From Streptomyces fulvoviolaceus (GTDB lineage: Bacteria > Actinomycetota > Actinomycetes > Streptomycetales > Streptomycetaceae), in contig NZ_JOEY01000032.1 of NCBI RefSeq assembly GCF_000718165.1, positions 62,001 through 126,000 on the forward strand: DNA of 64,000 nt, in the 5' to 3' direction. Shown piece after piece: positions 53,482 through 62,162 of this stretch (position 1 is its first letter; each line of letters begins with the position of its first letter). A program made the translations under genes and the position numbers. Below the pieces are notes generated by a model. That model saw only the letters and a list, made by a program, of their open reading frames with translations. It searched no databases and was not told the origin of the DNA.

Positions 53482-54015
53482 TCAGGACCGCGGGGCGTTG
53501 CCCATCTCCGCGGTGAAGGCCACCGGGTCGGTGTCGAAGCCTCGCAGCATCTCGTGAAACTCCCACGCCCCGGAGGCGTTCCTGACGAACTCCGCGACCG
53601 TCACGGCAGTGGATCCGGCGAACCGCGCGAAGTCGTCCGCCAGCAGCTCCTTGTACCCCTCGACGACCACCACTCCCGCGTTCGACAGGTCGCCGAAGGT
53701 TCTGTCGCCGCCGCTCTGGTGGATGGACACCCCCACGACCACCCGGGCGAAGTCGGAGGCCAGGCGATCGAGCTCCAGGACCATCACCTCGACGAAGCCC
53801 AGGCCCAGACCGGTCTGGCTGTGCCGGATCATGTTGATGGTGCCGTCCGGCGAGCGGCTGTCGAAGTGGACGGCGTACACCGGCCGCCCGTGCGGAGCGT
53901 CCGCCGAGTAGGTCGTGGCGATGATGTCGAGATGGCGGCGCGGCTCGTTCCAGGGACTCGGATCCCACCGCAGCTTTATCTCGACCTTCTCCGGCCCCTT
54001 GCCGACGATGCGCAC
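53482..54015 (-). CDS. TerD-family protein
   Basis: 177 residues from a GTG at 54015 with GGGAGG 9 nt upstream; a GTG at 54039 would add eight. TerD fold features: KVEIKLRWDPSP at the start, DGTINMIRHSQTGLGLGFVE, DRLASDFARVVVGVSIHQSG and NAGVVVVEGYKELLADDFAR, ending with a FVRNASGAWEFHEMLRGF motif. TerD proteins bind calcium and belong to stress or tellurite-resistance systems with unclear mechanism. It lacks the usual companions (TerC, TerZ) here. It lies at the right edge of the dormancy island. Confidence 0.88.
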   Translation of the reverse strand: MRIVGKGPEKVEIKLRWDPSPWNEPRRHLDIIATTYSADAPHGRPVYAVHFDSRSPDGTINMIRHSQTGLGLGFVEVMVLELDRLASDFARVVVGVSIHQSGGDRTFGDLSNAGVVVVEGYKELLADDFARFAGSTAVTVAEFVRNASGAWEFHEMLRGFDTDPVAFTAEMGNAPRS

Positions 54016-54069
54016 CGGATACCGCCTCCCGAGTAGCACGACCGCGCGGGACGTCCCCTCGCAAGGTCA

Positions 54070-54215
54070 AGTATGTCAGCGTGCCGGCTTGCCGAGGCCA
54101 GTCGAACTCATGGACGTGGTCAGGGAATCCGGTGCGAATCCGGAGCTGACGCGCAGCGGTGAGGCTGACGGGCGGGGTCTCGGCCACCGGATGTCGTACG
54201 ACGTCCAGGAAGACG
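54070..54215 (+). promoter_or_regulatory. Cobalamin riboswitch
   Basis: The conserved B12-element core can be read at 54122 to 54163: AGGGAATCCGGTGCGAATCC followed by GGAGCTGACGCGCAGCGGTG, matching the GGGAA / GGTG-AA-TCC / GC(C)-CGC-A-CTG pattern with small deviations. Upstream GCGTGCCGGC and downstream GGCCACCGGATGTC supply the outer stems. It ends just before the GTG of a broken ABC ATPase gene. It should switch off expression when adenosylcobalamin is bound. Confidence 0.82.
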
Positions 54216-54219
54216 CCCC

Positions 54220-54990
54220 GTGCCGGACGAACCCGAGTTCGCGCACCGACCGGGTGAGCCGTCGGGCCGACGGCCGTCTGATCCTCGACGGCGTCACCCT
54301 CGCCCCCGAACAGGGCTCCACCGTCGGCCTGTTGGGCCCCAACGGCTCCGGAAAGTCCACGCTCCTACGGCTGTTGACGGGTCTGCTCGCCCCCACCGCC
54401 GGGTCGTCACCCTCGACGGTACGCCCCCCGCCGGGCTGCCGCGCCGTGAGGTCGCCCGCAGACTCGCCGTGGTCGGGCAACAGGCCGACACGCAGGTCGA
54501 GTTGACGGTCCTGGATGTCGTACGCCTGGGGACGCGTCCCGCACCGCCGCGCCTCGCCGCCGGCTTCGGCCGAGGACGAGCGGGCCGTGCGCGCCGGGCT
54601 CACCGACCGCGCCGACCAGCCCTGGCACACCCTGTCGGGCGGTGAACGCCGGCGGGTGCAGATCGCCCGCGCGCTCGCCCAGGAGCCCCGCGAGCTCCTC
54701 CTGGACGAACCCACCAACCACCCAGACATCCGCCACCAGTTGGACCTGCTGACCCTGGTCACCGGCTCCCGGTCACCACCGTCGTCGCCCTGCACGACCT
54801 CAGCCTCGCCGCCAGGTACTGCGACCGGGTCGTCGTGCTGCGCGAGGGGCGCGTGGTGGCCTGCGGCGTCCCCGGTGACGTACTGACCGAGGAACTCGTC
54901 GCCGAGGTGTGCGGGGTGCGGGCCGCCGTAAGCAGGGAAGGGCCGGATCAGCGGCCTCATGCGCGGTTTCCTGGGAACCCTCTCCTGAAC
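54220..54990 (+). pseudogene. Frameshifted cobalamin/iron-type ABC transporter ATPase
   Basis: The pieces of an FecCD-type importer ATPase can be joined only by changing frame about four times. Frame of 54220: GTG start MPDEPEFA. Then another frame: DGRLILDGVTLAPEQ and Walker A GLLGPNGSGKSTLLR. Back: VVTLDGTPPAGLPRR and [14 protein letters not shown]. Another: [11 protein letters not shown], signature [15 protein letters not shown] and Walker [12 protein letters not shown]. Back: [14 protein letters not shown] and [15 protein letters not shown]. The usual DEPTNHLD carries Pro for Leu, and no natural stop is found at the end. It lies directly behind a cobalamin riboswitch without permease or binding-protein genes. 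The right end is approximate. Confidence 0.8.
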
Positions 54991-55054
54991 GCCTGTTCGG
55001 GCCCTCGGTCGCGCAGTACCGTGCGCGGAAAGTCCGCACGGCAGGGGGTGGCCG

Positions 55055-55387
55055 ATGCCCGGGTACGACACGCTCGCCGCACGACTCACCATCCACCTCG
55101 ACGCCTCGGTGCTCTGGCACCACCGGCCGGCCTACGCCGAACTCGTCCACCGGGCCCACCGGGACGGCCTGCTCGGCGCGAGCGTCTTCCAGGGCGTCAC
55201 CGGCTTCGGCGCGGGCGACCCCAAGGCGACCCCGCACGGGACGAAGGGCCCCTGCGCGGTGGTCATCGTGGACGAGGAGCCGCGGCTGCGCTCCTTCCTG
55301 CCCCGGGTGGCCGACGTCCTGGGGGAGACGTCCGCGGTCGCCGTACTGGACCGGGTGCGCATCCACACACCGACCGCCCATGAGTGA
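55055..55387 (+). CDS. DUF190 family protein
   Basis: 110 residues: LAARLTIHLDASVLWHHRPA at the start, ELVHRAHRDGLLGASVFQGV and TGFGAGDPKATPHGTKGPCA in the middle, then VVIVDEEPRLRSFLPRVADV. This is the DUF190 ferredoxin-like fold, often encoded next to CrcB fluoride channels and suspected to be a PII-like regulator. No crcB gene is seen here, so it is an orphan. GGGGGTGG precedes the ATG. Confidence 0.87.
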   Translation: MPGYDTLAARLTIHLDASVLWHHRPAYAELVHRAHRDGLLGASVFQGVTGFGAGDPKATPHGTKGPCAVVIVDEEPRLRSFLPRVADVLGETSAVAVLDRVRIHTPTAHE

Positions 55388-55484
55388 GCGGAGGGACCGG
55401 ACGCGGCTGGTTGAATCCCGGCCGCTTGTCCGGAATCCGAGCCACCTGCCTGCGTATGGCCCTCCACCCGCCTACGCTCACTGC

Positions 55485-56204
55485 GTGCTGCGCATCATCG
55501 ACGACCGAACCGGCGAGCCCGTGGACGCCGCCCCCGCCCGCCGGGGCCTGACCCGAGTCGAGGCCCATGTCCCGGGCTACGACCCATCCGCCCTGCGCGT
55601 GCTGCTCGTCGCCGACGTGCTGGTCCGGGCCCTGGAACTCGGCGGCACGCCGGTCTGGGCGCTGCTCACCGGCGAGCGGGAGCAGGCGGAACTGCGGGCG
55701 GGCGCCGCTGCCCTCGGCATCCGGCCCTTCGAGGACCGGCGGGACGTCGGGCCCGGGTGGGGCGAGGCCCAGGTCGTCCATGTGGTGAGGGAGGGCGGTG
55801 CGAAACCCGACGGCGTACGGATCGCCGTCGCGCCCGTCGAGCAGGCGGCGGACATTCCGGAGGACGCCGACCCCGCCGCGGTGCGCCTCGCCCTGCTCTC
55901 CACACGCCGTGGCCTGCCCGTGCGACTCGACGCGGCCGCGCTGAGCGAGGCCCACGAGACCCTCGTCCACTGGCGCAGGTCGGTCGCCGCCTGGGCCCGG
56001 CATCCGTCGCGGCCGGTCCCCGACGAGGTGCGCGGACAGCTCCGTGCCGCCTGGGAGGACGATCTGAACGTGCCCGACGTCCTGCGGACACTGCGCTGGG
56101 TGGAGGCGTCGCAGGTACCGGAGGGCGCCCGCTTCGAGACGTACGCCTACGCGGACCGGCTCCTCGGCCTCGAACTCACCCGCGACCTCGGAGCCCCGGA
56201 ATGA
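55485..56204 (+). CDS. Degenerate cysteinyl-tRNA-synthetase-like protein
   Basis: 239 residues from a GTG at 55485 with a TACGCT hexamer 6 nt upstream (likely leaderless). The start LRIIDDRTGEPVDAAPARRG and VLLVADVLVRALELGG recall the N-terminus of CysRS, and the C-terminus WEDDLNVPDVLRTLRWVEAS with DRLLGLELTRDLG recalls its DLNTP/DALR region. The HIGH and KMSKS motifs and zinc Cys ligands of a working synthetase are missing. A regulatory or MshC-related paralogue role is possible; the function is unknown. The last codon overlaps the phosphatase start (ATGA). Confidence 0.75.
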   Translation: MLRIIDDRTGEPVDAAPARRGLTRVEAHVPGYDPSALRVLLVADVLVRALELGGTPVWALLTGEREQAELRAGAAALGIRPFEDRRDVGPGWGEAQVVHVVREGGAKPDGVRIAVAPVEQAADIPEDADPAAVRLALLSTRRGLPVRLDAAALSEAHETLVHWRRSVAAWARHPSRPVPDEVRGQLRAAWEDDLNVPDVLRTLRWVEASQVPEGARFETYAYADRLLGLELTRDLGAPE

Positions 56205-56740
56205 TCGCCCGCGGACCGGGCCCGCTGCGCCGCCTGGTCGTCCTCCGGCACGCCAAGTCCGCTTGGCCCGAGGGCGTCCGCGACCATCTACGCCCCCTCG
56301 CACCGCGCGGCCGCCGGGACGCACCGGCCGCGGGCCGCGCCCTCGTCGAGGCCGACCTGCTGCCGGACCTCGCCCTGTGCTCCACCGCCGTACGTGCCCG
56401 TCAGACCTGGGAACTGGCGTCCGCGCAGTGGGGCACCCCGCCGCCGGTGCGCCTGGCCCCGGATCTGTACGCGGCCGACGTTCCCGACCTGCTGGCCGCG
56501 GTGCACGACGTGTCGCCCGAGGTCGAGACGCTGCTCCTCGTCGGACACAACCCCGGCCTGGAGGAACTCGTCCTCGCCCTGGCCGGGGACAGCCTCGACG
56601 ACGCGCTGGACGAGGTCCGTGTCAAGTTCCCCACCTCGGCGATCGCCGTCCTGGCCTGGCACGGCACCGCCTGGCAGGGGCTCACGCCGGGAACCGCCCT
56701 CCTGACGAGCATGATCGTGCCCCGGGGCAAGAAGAAATGA
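56201..56740 (+). CDS. SixA-like histidine phosphatase
   Basis: 179 residues whose ATG overlaps the preceding stop. The catalytic RHG-type motif is LVVLRHAKSAWPEGVRDHLR (RHAKS as in SixA), followed by LAPRGRRDAPAAGRALVE, CSTAVRARQTWELAS and the second His in LLLVGHNPGLEELVLAL. Members remove phosphate from phosphohistidine or small molecules. Coupled translation with the CysRS-like gene suggests that they act together. Confidence 0.9.
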   Translation: MIARGPGPLRRLVVLRHAKSAWPEGVRDHLRPLAPRGRRDAPAAGRALVEADLLPDLALCSTAVRARQTWELASAQWGTPPPVRLAPDLYAADVPDLLAAVHDVSPEVETLLLVGHNPGLEELVLALAGDSLDDALDEVRVKFPTSAIAVLAWHGTAWQGLTPGTALLTSMIVPRGKKK

Positions 56741-56741
56741 G

Positions 56742-57180
56742 CTAGCCCACTTGGACCCGCGGCCGACGCTCCGGATCGGGCTCGGCGCGGAGCAGCACCT
56801 CACAGGTGACCGGTGCGACGCCCTGGCCGAAGACCAGGAAGCGGATGATCCGGCTGAGGGATTGCCCTCCGGCCGGCTGAAGCACGCGTGCGGGACCTGG
56901 CCGGTGCGGTACCGCAGGGCCGGCAGGACCGCCGCGATGGTGTTGGGGCACCGTCGCGCCGCCACCCGCAGCCGGCGCACGCCGTGCTTCTCGTCGCCGT
57001 GCACCTCGGGATCCGCGGTGAAGTCCGAGGAGTCCCGCACGAAGACCTTCTCGTGCGCCACCCGCCGGTGGACCGGCAGCGCGCCGAGCCGGGTCAGCGC
57101 CATCAGCACCAGGGCCGTGAGCGGGGACAGCAGACCGGCCGCGAGGGCTGCTCGCTCAGCCCCTCCGGCAGCCAGGCCCG
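56742..57180 (-). pseudogene. Decayed coding remnant, unrecognised
   Basis: The minus strand shows GC-rich coding-like sequence broken by a frame change. One frame gives a hydrophobic stretch (LAAGLLSPLTALVLMALTRL) then VAHEKVFVRDSSDFTADPEV and NTIAAVLPALRYRTGQVPHA. Another continues LSRIIRFLVFGQGVAPVTCE to a stop at 56742. I do not recognise the family, and the boundaries are approximate. The rest of the 532-bp gap (to 57272) holds nothing else that I can support except the promoter of the YigZ-like gene. Confidence 0.35.
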
Positions 57181-57260
57181 GCAGCGAGCCTTGGCATCGC
57201 AGCCCCGTACTCGAACATCCCGGGGGCATTCGCCCCGTCGCAACGCCATTCACCACGGAT

Positions 57261-57266
57261 TAGGCT
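57261..57266 (+). promoter_or_regulatory. -10 hexamer for the YigZ-like gene (leaderless)
   Basis: TAGGCT ends 6 nt before the ATG, leaving no room for a ribosome-binding site. Confidence 0.4.
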
Positions 57267-57272
57267 GGCCCG

Positions 57273-57899
57273 ATGCAGGACGAGTACCGCACAGTCGCCC
57301 ACGCGCGCGTGCACGAGACCGAGGTCAACCGCTCCCGCTTCCTGTGCGCCCTCGCCCCCGCGGCCACGGAGCAGGAGGCCCAGGACTTCGTCGCGGCCGT
57401 CCGCAAGGAGCACGCCGACGCCACCCACAACTGCTTCGCCTACGTCATCGGCGCCGACGCCGCGATCCAGAAGGCGAGCGACGACGGCGAGCCCGGCGGC
57501 ACCGCCGGCGTCCCCATGCTCCAGATGCTTCTGCGCCGCGACATGCGGTACGTCGTCGCCGTCGTCACCCGCTACTACGGCGGCGTCAAGCTCGGCGCGG
57601 GCGGCCTCATCAGGGCGTACGGCGGAGCGGTCGGCGAAGCCCTGGACGGGGCCGGCACGATCACCCGCCGCCGCTTCCGCCTGGCCACGGTGACCATCGA
57701 CCACCAGCGCGCGGGCAAGGTGCAGAACGACCTGCGGGCGACCGGGCGCGACGTACGGGACGTGCGCTACGACGAGGCGGTCACGATCGAGATCGGGCTG
57801 CCGGACGCGGACGTGGAGGCCTTCAAGGGGTGGCTCGCCGACGCCACTGCCGGGACGGCCGGGTTCGAACTGGGCGGGGAGGCCTACGGGGACGCGTGA
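57273..57899 (+). CDS. YigZ/IMPACT-family protein
   Basis: 208 residues. The N-terminal UPF0029 domain shows VNRSRFLCALAPAATEQEAQ, HADATHNCFAYVIG, KASDDGEPGGTAGVPMLQML, VVTRYYGGVKLGAGGLIRAY and a C-terminal ferredoxin-like DUF1949 part (VTIDHQRAGKVQNDLRATGR). Bacterial members have been linked to proline dipeptidase-like or translation-associated roles, but the function is uncertain. Cytosolic and apparently monocistronic. Confidence 0.92.
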   Translation: MQDEYRTVAHARVHETEVNRSRFLCALAPAATEQEAQDFVAAVRKEHADATHNCFAYVIGADAAIQKASDDGEPGGTAGVPMLQMLLRRDMRYVVAVVTRYYGGVKLGAGGLIRAYGGAVGEALDGAGTITRRRFRLATVTIDHQRAGKVQNDLRATGRDVRDVRYDEAVTIEIGLPDADVEAFKGWLADATAGTAGFELGGEAYGDA

Positions 57900-57992
57900 C
57901 GATCCGGGTCAACCGGTCATAACGGGCACGCCTGGGGCCTGTCATGACGGGGCGATACGGGAGTAACCGCCCGTGATGTCAGACCCGGCCGT

Positions 57993-57998
57993 TAGTCT
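57993..57998 (+). promoter_or_regulatory. -10 hexamer for sbcD (leaderless)
   Basis: TAGTCT lies 8 nt before the sbcD ATG, again without space for a ribosome-binding site. Confidence 0.4.
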
Positions 57999-58006
57999 CG
58001 GGGATC

Positions 58007-59170
58007 ATGAGGCTGCTGCACACTTCCGACTGGCATCTCGGCCGGGCGTTCCACCGGGTCAACATGCTCGGGGCCCAGGCCGAGTTCATCGGTCACCTCG
58101 TCACGACCGTGCGTGAGCGCGAGGTGGACGCGGTGGTCGTGTCGGGGGATGTGTACGACCGCGCGGTGCCGCCGCTCTCCGCGGTCGAGCTGTTCGACGA
58201 CGCCCTGCACCGGCTCGCCGACCTCGGTGTGCCGACGGTGATGATCTCCGGGAACCACGACTCGGCCCGCCGGCTGGGCGTGGGTGCGGGCCTCATTGAC
58301 CGCGCGGGTATCCATCTGCGGACCGAGCCGTCGGCGTGCGGGACGCCGGTGGTGCTCACCGACTCTCATGGCGACGTGGCCTTCTATGGGCTGCCGTATC
58401 TCGAACCAGCCCTGGTGAAGGACGAGTTCGGGGTCGAGACGGCGGGGCACGAGGCCGTGCTCGCCGCCGCCATGGACCGGGTCCGCGCCGACCTCGCCAC
58501 GCGTGCGCGTGGAACGCGGTCGGTCGTCCTCGCGCACGCTTTCGTCACCGGCGGCGAGGTCAGCGACAGTGAGCGGGACATCACCGTCGGCGGGGTGGCC
58601 GCCGTGCCCGCCGGGGTGTTCGACGGCGTCGACTACGCGGCCCTCGGTCACCTGCACGGCAGCCAGACCATCACCGAGCGGGTCCGTTACTCCGGCTCCC
58701 CGCTGCCGTACTCCTTCTCCGAGGCCGACCACCGCAAGAGCATGTGGCTCGTCGACCTGGACGCCGACGGCTCGGTCACCGCCGAGCGCCTTGACTGCCC
58801 GGTGCCCCGCACGCTGGCCCGGATGCGGGGGACGCTGGAGGAACTGCTCGTCGATCCGGAGCTCGGGCGGCACGAGGAGGCGTGGGTCGAGGCAACGCTC
58901 ACCGACCCGGTCCGCCCGGCCGATCCCATGGCCAGGCTCAGCGAGCGGTTCCCGCACACGCTCAGCCTGGTCTTCGATCCCGAGCGGGCGCCGGACGATC
59001 CCGACGTGTCGTACGCCAGGCGGCTGGCCGGGCGCAGCGACCAGCAGATCGCGGAGGACTTCGTGGCCCATGTGCGCGGCGCCGGACCCGACGAGCACGA
59101 ACAGGCCGTGCTGCGGGACGCGTTCGACGCGGTGCGCGCGGACGAGACCGTGCGGGAGGTGGCGCGGTGA
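58007..59170 (+). CDS. sbcD: Exonuclease SbcD (Mre11-like)
   Basis: 387 residues. The calcineurin-like phosphoesterase motifs are HTSDWHLGRAFHRVNM (residues 5 to 20), VVVSGDVYDRAVPPLSAVEL, MISGNHDSARRLGVGAGLID, and LAHAFVTGG followed by ALGHLHGSQTI. A C-terminal capping domain completes the fold (RLDCPVPRTLARMRGTLEEL). With SbcC it forms the ATP-driven nuclease that opens hairpins and protein-blocked DNA ends. Its TGA overlaps the GTG of sbcC, so the two are translated in coupling. Confidence 0.95.
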   Translation: MRLLHTSDWHLGRAFHRVNMLGAQAEFIGHLVTTVREREVDAVVVSGDVYDRAVPPLSAVELFDDALHRLADLGVPTVMISGNHDSARRLGVGAGLIDRAGIHLRTEPSACGTPVVLTDSHGDVAFYGLPYLEPALVKDEFGVETAGHEAVLAAAMDRVRADLATRARGTRSVVLAHAFVTGGEVSDSERDITVGGVAAVPAGVFDGVDYAALGHLHGSQTITERVRYSGSPLPYSFSEADHRKSMWLVDLDADGSVTAERLDCPVPRTLARMRGTLEELLVDPELGRHEEAWVEATLTDPVRPADPMARLSERFPHTLSLVFDPERAPDDPDVSYARRLAGRSDQQIAEDFVAHVRGAGPDEHEQAVLRDAFDAVRADETVREVAR

Positions 59171-62160
59171 GGCTCCATCGACTGGACATCTGCGCCTTCG
59201 GGCCGTTCGGGGGATCGCAGACGGTCGACTTCGACGAGCTGTCGGCGGCCGGGCTCTTCCTGCTGCACGGGCCGACCGGCGCCGGCAAGACCTCCGTCCT
59301 GGACGCCGTGTGCTACGCGCTGTACGGCGCGGTACCCGGTACTCGGCAGAGCGGGCAGGGGATGACTCTGCGCAGTGACCATGCCGCCATGAGCACACGC
59401 ACCGAGATCCGCCTCGAACTCACCGTCGCCGGGCGCCGGTTGGAGATCACCCGGCAACCGCCCTGGGAGCGGCCCAAGAAGCGCGGCGCGGGCACCACGC
59501 TCGACAAGGCCCAGAGCTGGCTGCGCGAGTACGACGCCGCGGCCGGGGCGTGGAAGGACCTCAGCCGGTCCCATCAGGAGATCGGCGAGGAGATCACCCA
59601 GCTGCTCGGCATGAGCCGTGAGCAGTTCTGCCAGGTCGTGCTGTTGCCCCAGGGCGACTTCGCGCGCTTCCTGCGCGCCGACGCGGAGGCACGCGGCAAG
59701 CTGCTGGGCCGGCTCTTCGACACCCACCGTTTCGCCGACGTCGAGAAGCGCCTCGTCGAGCGGCGACGCGCGGCCGAGGCCCAGGTGCGCGACGGTGACG
59801 CCGCGTTGCTGGCCGACGCGCACCGCATGCAGCAGGCGGCGGGCAACGCCATGGAACTGCCGGAACTGGCACCGGGTGAACCGGGACTGGCCGAGGCCGT
59901 GATGAGCGCCGCCGCCGTCGCCCGCAGCACCGCCCGCGAACAGCTGACCGTCGCCCACTGCCGCCTCACGGCCGCCGAGTCCGCGCAGGCGGCCGCCGAG
60001 CGTGGACTGGGGGAGGTACGCGAACTCGCCCGCCTGCAGAGGCGTTTCGGGGAGGCGCGGGAGCGGGCCGCACTGCTCGAGGAGCGCGCCGACGGCTACC
60101 ACCAGGCGCAGATGCGTATGGAGCGGGCCCGCAAGGCCGAGGCGGTCGCGCCCGCCCTGGACCTGCGCGAGTCCGCCGAGACCGAGCACCGGCGGGCGGC
60201 CGCGGCGGAGGCACACGCGCGTGGCCTGCTGCCGGAGACCTTCGCGGGTGCCGGCGCCGCCGGACTCGCGGCCGCCGCCCGCCGGGCCGCGGAGGAACTG
60301 GGCGGACTGGAGTCGGCCCGCCGCGCCGAGCAGCGGCTCGCCGCGCTCGTCGAGGAGCGCGGCGATCTGGAGCGGCAGGAGCGGGCCGACGAAGGCCTGC
60401 TGGAGGACGCCGAGGACTGGCTCGCCGGATGGGAGGAGAGCCGCGTCGGTCTCCAGGCCCGCATCGACTCCGCCCAGGAGGCCGCGACCCGCGCCGAGCA
60501 GCTCGCCGTGCAGCGCGAGCCCGCGCAGAAGCGGCTCGGCGCCGCGCGCATGCGCGACCAGCTGGCCGGAGACACGGACTCCGCCGCCGAACACGCCCGT
60601 CTCGCACAGGAGCAGGCGCTCGGGGCCAAGGCGCACTGGCTTGACGTCAAGGAACAGCGTCTCAACGGCATCGCCGCCGAACTCGCCGCCCAGCTCGAGG
60701 ACGGCACACCCTGTGCCGTCTGCGGCGCCACCGACCACCCCGCACCCGCACGCAAGGACGTCGGACACGTCGACCGGGAGGCGGAGGAGCGGGCGCTGGC
60801 CGCCTACCAGCAGGCGGAGGAACGCCAGACGGGGAAGGAACGGCGCCTGGCCGTCGTACGCGAGGCACTGGCCGCCGCGACCGCGGAGGCGGGGGACACG
60901 CCGACGGATCAACTCGCCTCGCAGTGGGAGGAGTTGGAGCGTCTCTACGCGCAGGCCCGCAGGGACGCCTCCGTCCTGCACTCCGCCAACGAGGAGCTGC
61001 GCCGGAGCGAGGCCGAGCACGAGCGGCGGACCGCGGACCGGCAGCAGGCGGCGGTCAGGTCGGCCTCGCGCGTGGGACATCGCGAAGGGCTGGACCGGGA
61101 AAAGGCCTTGCTGGAGGAGGAGTTGACCCAGGCGCGGGGCGCCGCCGCCAGCGTGGCCGCGCGGGCGGGCCAGCTGGAACGGCAGACCGCGCTCCTCACC
61201 GACGCGGCCGACACCGCACGCGCCGCCGAGGACGCCGCCCAGCGCCTCAAGGACGCCGACGCCCGCCTCGCCGACGCCGCCTTCCGCGCGGGTTTCGACA
61301 CCCCGCAGGCCGCGGCCGCGGCGCTCCTCGACGAGCGGGCCCACCGCGAGCTCCAACACCGGCTGGACGCCTGGCAGTCCGAGGAGTCCGCCGTACGCGC
61401 CGTCCTCGCCGAGGCCGACACCGCGGCGGCCGCCCAGCAGTCGCCCGCCGACGTCGACGCGGCGGAGCGGACCGCCGCCGACGCGGGCCGGCGGGTCCGC
61501 GACGCGGCCTCCGCGCGCGACGCGGCCGCCCGGCGCTGCACCGAACTCGACCGGCTCTCCGGCCGTTCGGCCGCCGGCCTGCGGCGGCTGGCGCCGCTGC
61601 GTGAGGAGTACGACCGGGTGGCCCGCCTGTCCTCCCTCGCCGCGGGCACCTCGGCGGACAACGAACGCAAGATGCGTCTGGAGGCGTATGTCCTGGCGGC
61701 CCGCCTCGAACAGGTGGCGGCTGCCGCGACCGTACGGCTGCAGCGCATGTCGTCCGGGCGCTACACCCTCGTCCACTCCGACGACCGCGCAGGCCGCGGC
61801 CGCAGTGGCCTCGGGCTGCACGTGGTGGACGCCTGGACCGGACGCGAGCGCGACACGGCCACGCTGTCGGGCGGCGAGACCTTCTTCGCCTCGCTCGCGC
61901 TCGCCCTCGGCCTCGCGGACGTCGTCACGGACGAGGCCGGCGGGGTCCGGCTGGACACGCTCTTCATCGACGAGGGCTTCGGCAGCCTCGACGACCAGAC
62001 CCTCGACGAGGTCCTCGACGTGCTCGACTCACTGCGCGAACGCGACCGCAGCGTCGGCATCGTCAGCCATGTCGCCGATCTGCGGCGCCGGATCCACGCG
62101 CAGTTGGAGGTCGTGAAGGGGCGGTCGGGGTCGGTGTTGAGACAGCGCGGAACCGGCTGA
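59167..62160 (+). CDS. sbcC: Exonuclease SbcC (Rad50-like ATPase)
   Basis: 997 residues from a GTG inside the sbcD stop. Walker A is LHGPTGAGKTSVLDAVCYAL (around residues 33 to 52), followed by QGDFARFLRADAEARGKLLG. Two long Ala/Glu/Arg-rich coiled-coil arms flank the zinc hook CAVCG at residues 516 to 520. The C-terminal signature TLSGGETFFASLALALGLAD and Walker B LDTLFIDEGFGSLDDQTLDE complete the ABC-type head. It clamps DNA and powers the SbcD nuclease. Annotated start matches the family (VRLHRLDICAFGPF). Confidence 0.95.
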   Translation: MRLHRLDICAFGPFGGSQTVDFDELSAAGLFLLHGPTGAGKTSVLDAVCYALYGAVPGTRQSGQGMTLRSDHAAMSTRTEIRLELTVAGRRLEITRQPPWERPKKRGAGTTLDKAQSWLREYDAAAGAWKDLSRSHQEIGEEITQLLGMSREQFCQVVLLPQGDFARFLRADAEARGKLLGRLFDTHRFADVEKRLVERRRAAEAQVRDGDAALLADAHRMQQAAGNAMELPELAPGEPGLAEAVMSAAAVARSTAREQLTVAHCRLTAAESAQAAAERGLGEVRELARLQRRFGEARERAALLEERADGYHQAQMRMERARKAEAVAPALDLRESAETEHRRAAAAEAHARGLLPETFAGAGAAGLAAAARRAAEELGGLESARRAEQRLAALVEERGDLERQERADEGLLEDAEDWLAGWEESRVGLQARIDSAQEAATRAEQLAVQREPAQKRLGAARMRDQLAGDTDSAAEHARLAQEQALGAKAHWLDVKEQRLNGIAAELAAQLEDGTPCAVCGATDHPAPARKDVGHVDREAEERALAAYQQAEERQTGKERRLAVVREALAAATAEAGDTPTDQLASQWEELERLYAQARRDASVLHSANEELRRSEAEHERRTADRQQAAVRSASRVGHREGLDREKALLEEELTQARGAAASVAARAGQLERQTALLTDAADTARAAEDAAQRLKDADARLADAAFRAGFDTPQAAAAALLDERAHRELQHRLDAWQSEESAVRAVLAEADTAAAAQQSPADVDAAERTAADAGRRVRDAASARDAAARRCTELDRLSGRSAAGLRRLAPLREEYDRVARLSSLAAGTSADNERKMRLEAYVLAARLEQVAAAATVRLQRMSSGRYTLVHSDDRAGRGRSGLGLHVVDAWTGRERDTATLSGGETFFASLALALGLADVVTDEAGGVRLDTLFIDEGFGSLDDQTLDEVLDVLDSLRERDRSVGIVSHVADLRRRIHAQLEVVKGRSGSVLRQRGTG

Positions 62161-62162
62161 GC

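Noticed and set aside
54187..55383. Treating the ABC ATPase fragments as separate small genes
   Set aside because: Walker A, signature and Walker B lie in consecutive pieces in correct order but different frames, which indicates one broken gene rather than several.
58687..61821. Minus-strand open frame of about 1044 codons opposite sbcD-sbcC
   Set aside because: Antisense shadow of SbcC; composition follows the complementary codons of Ala/Glu/Arg-rich coiled coils.
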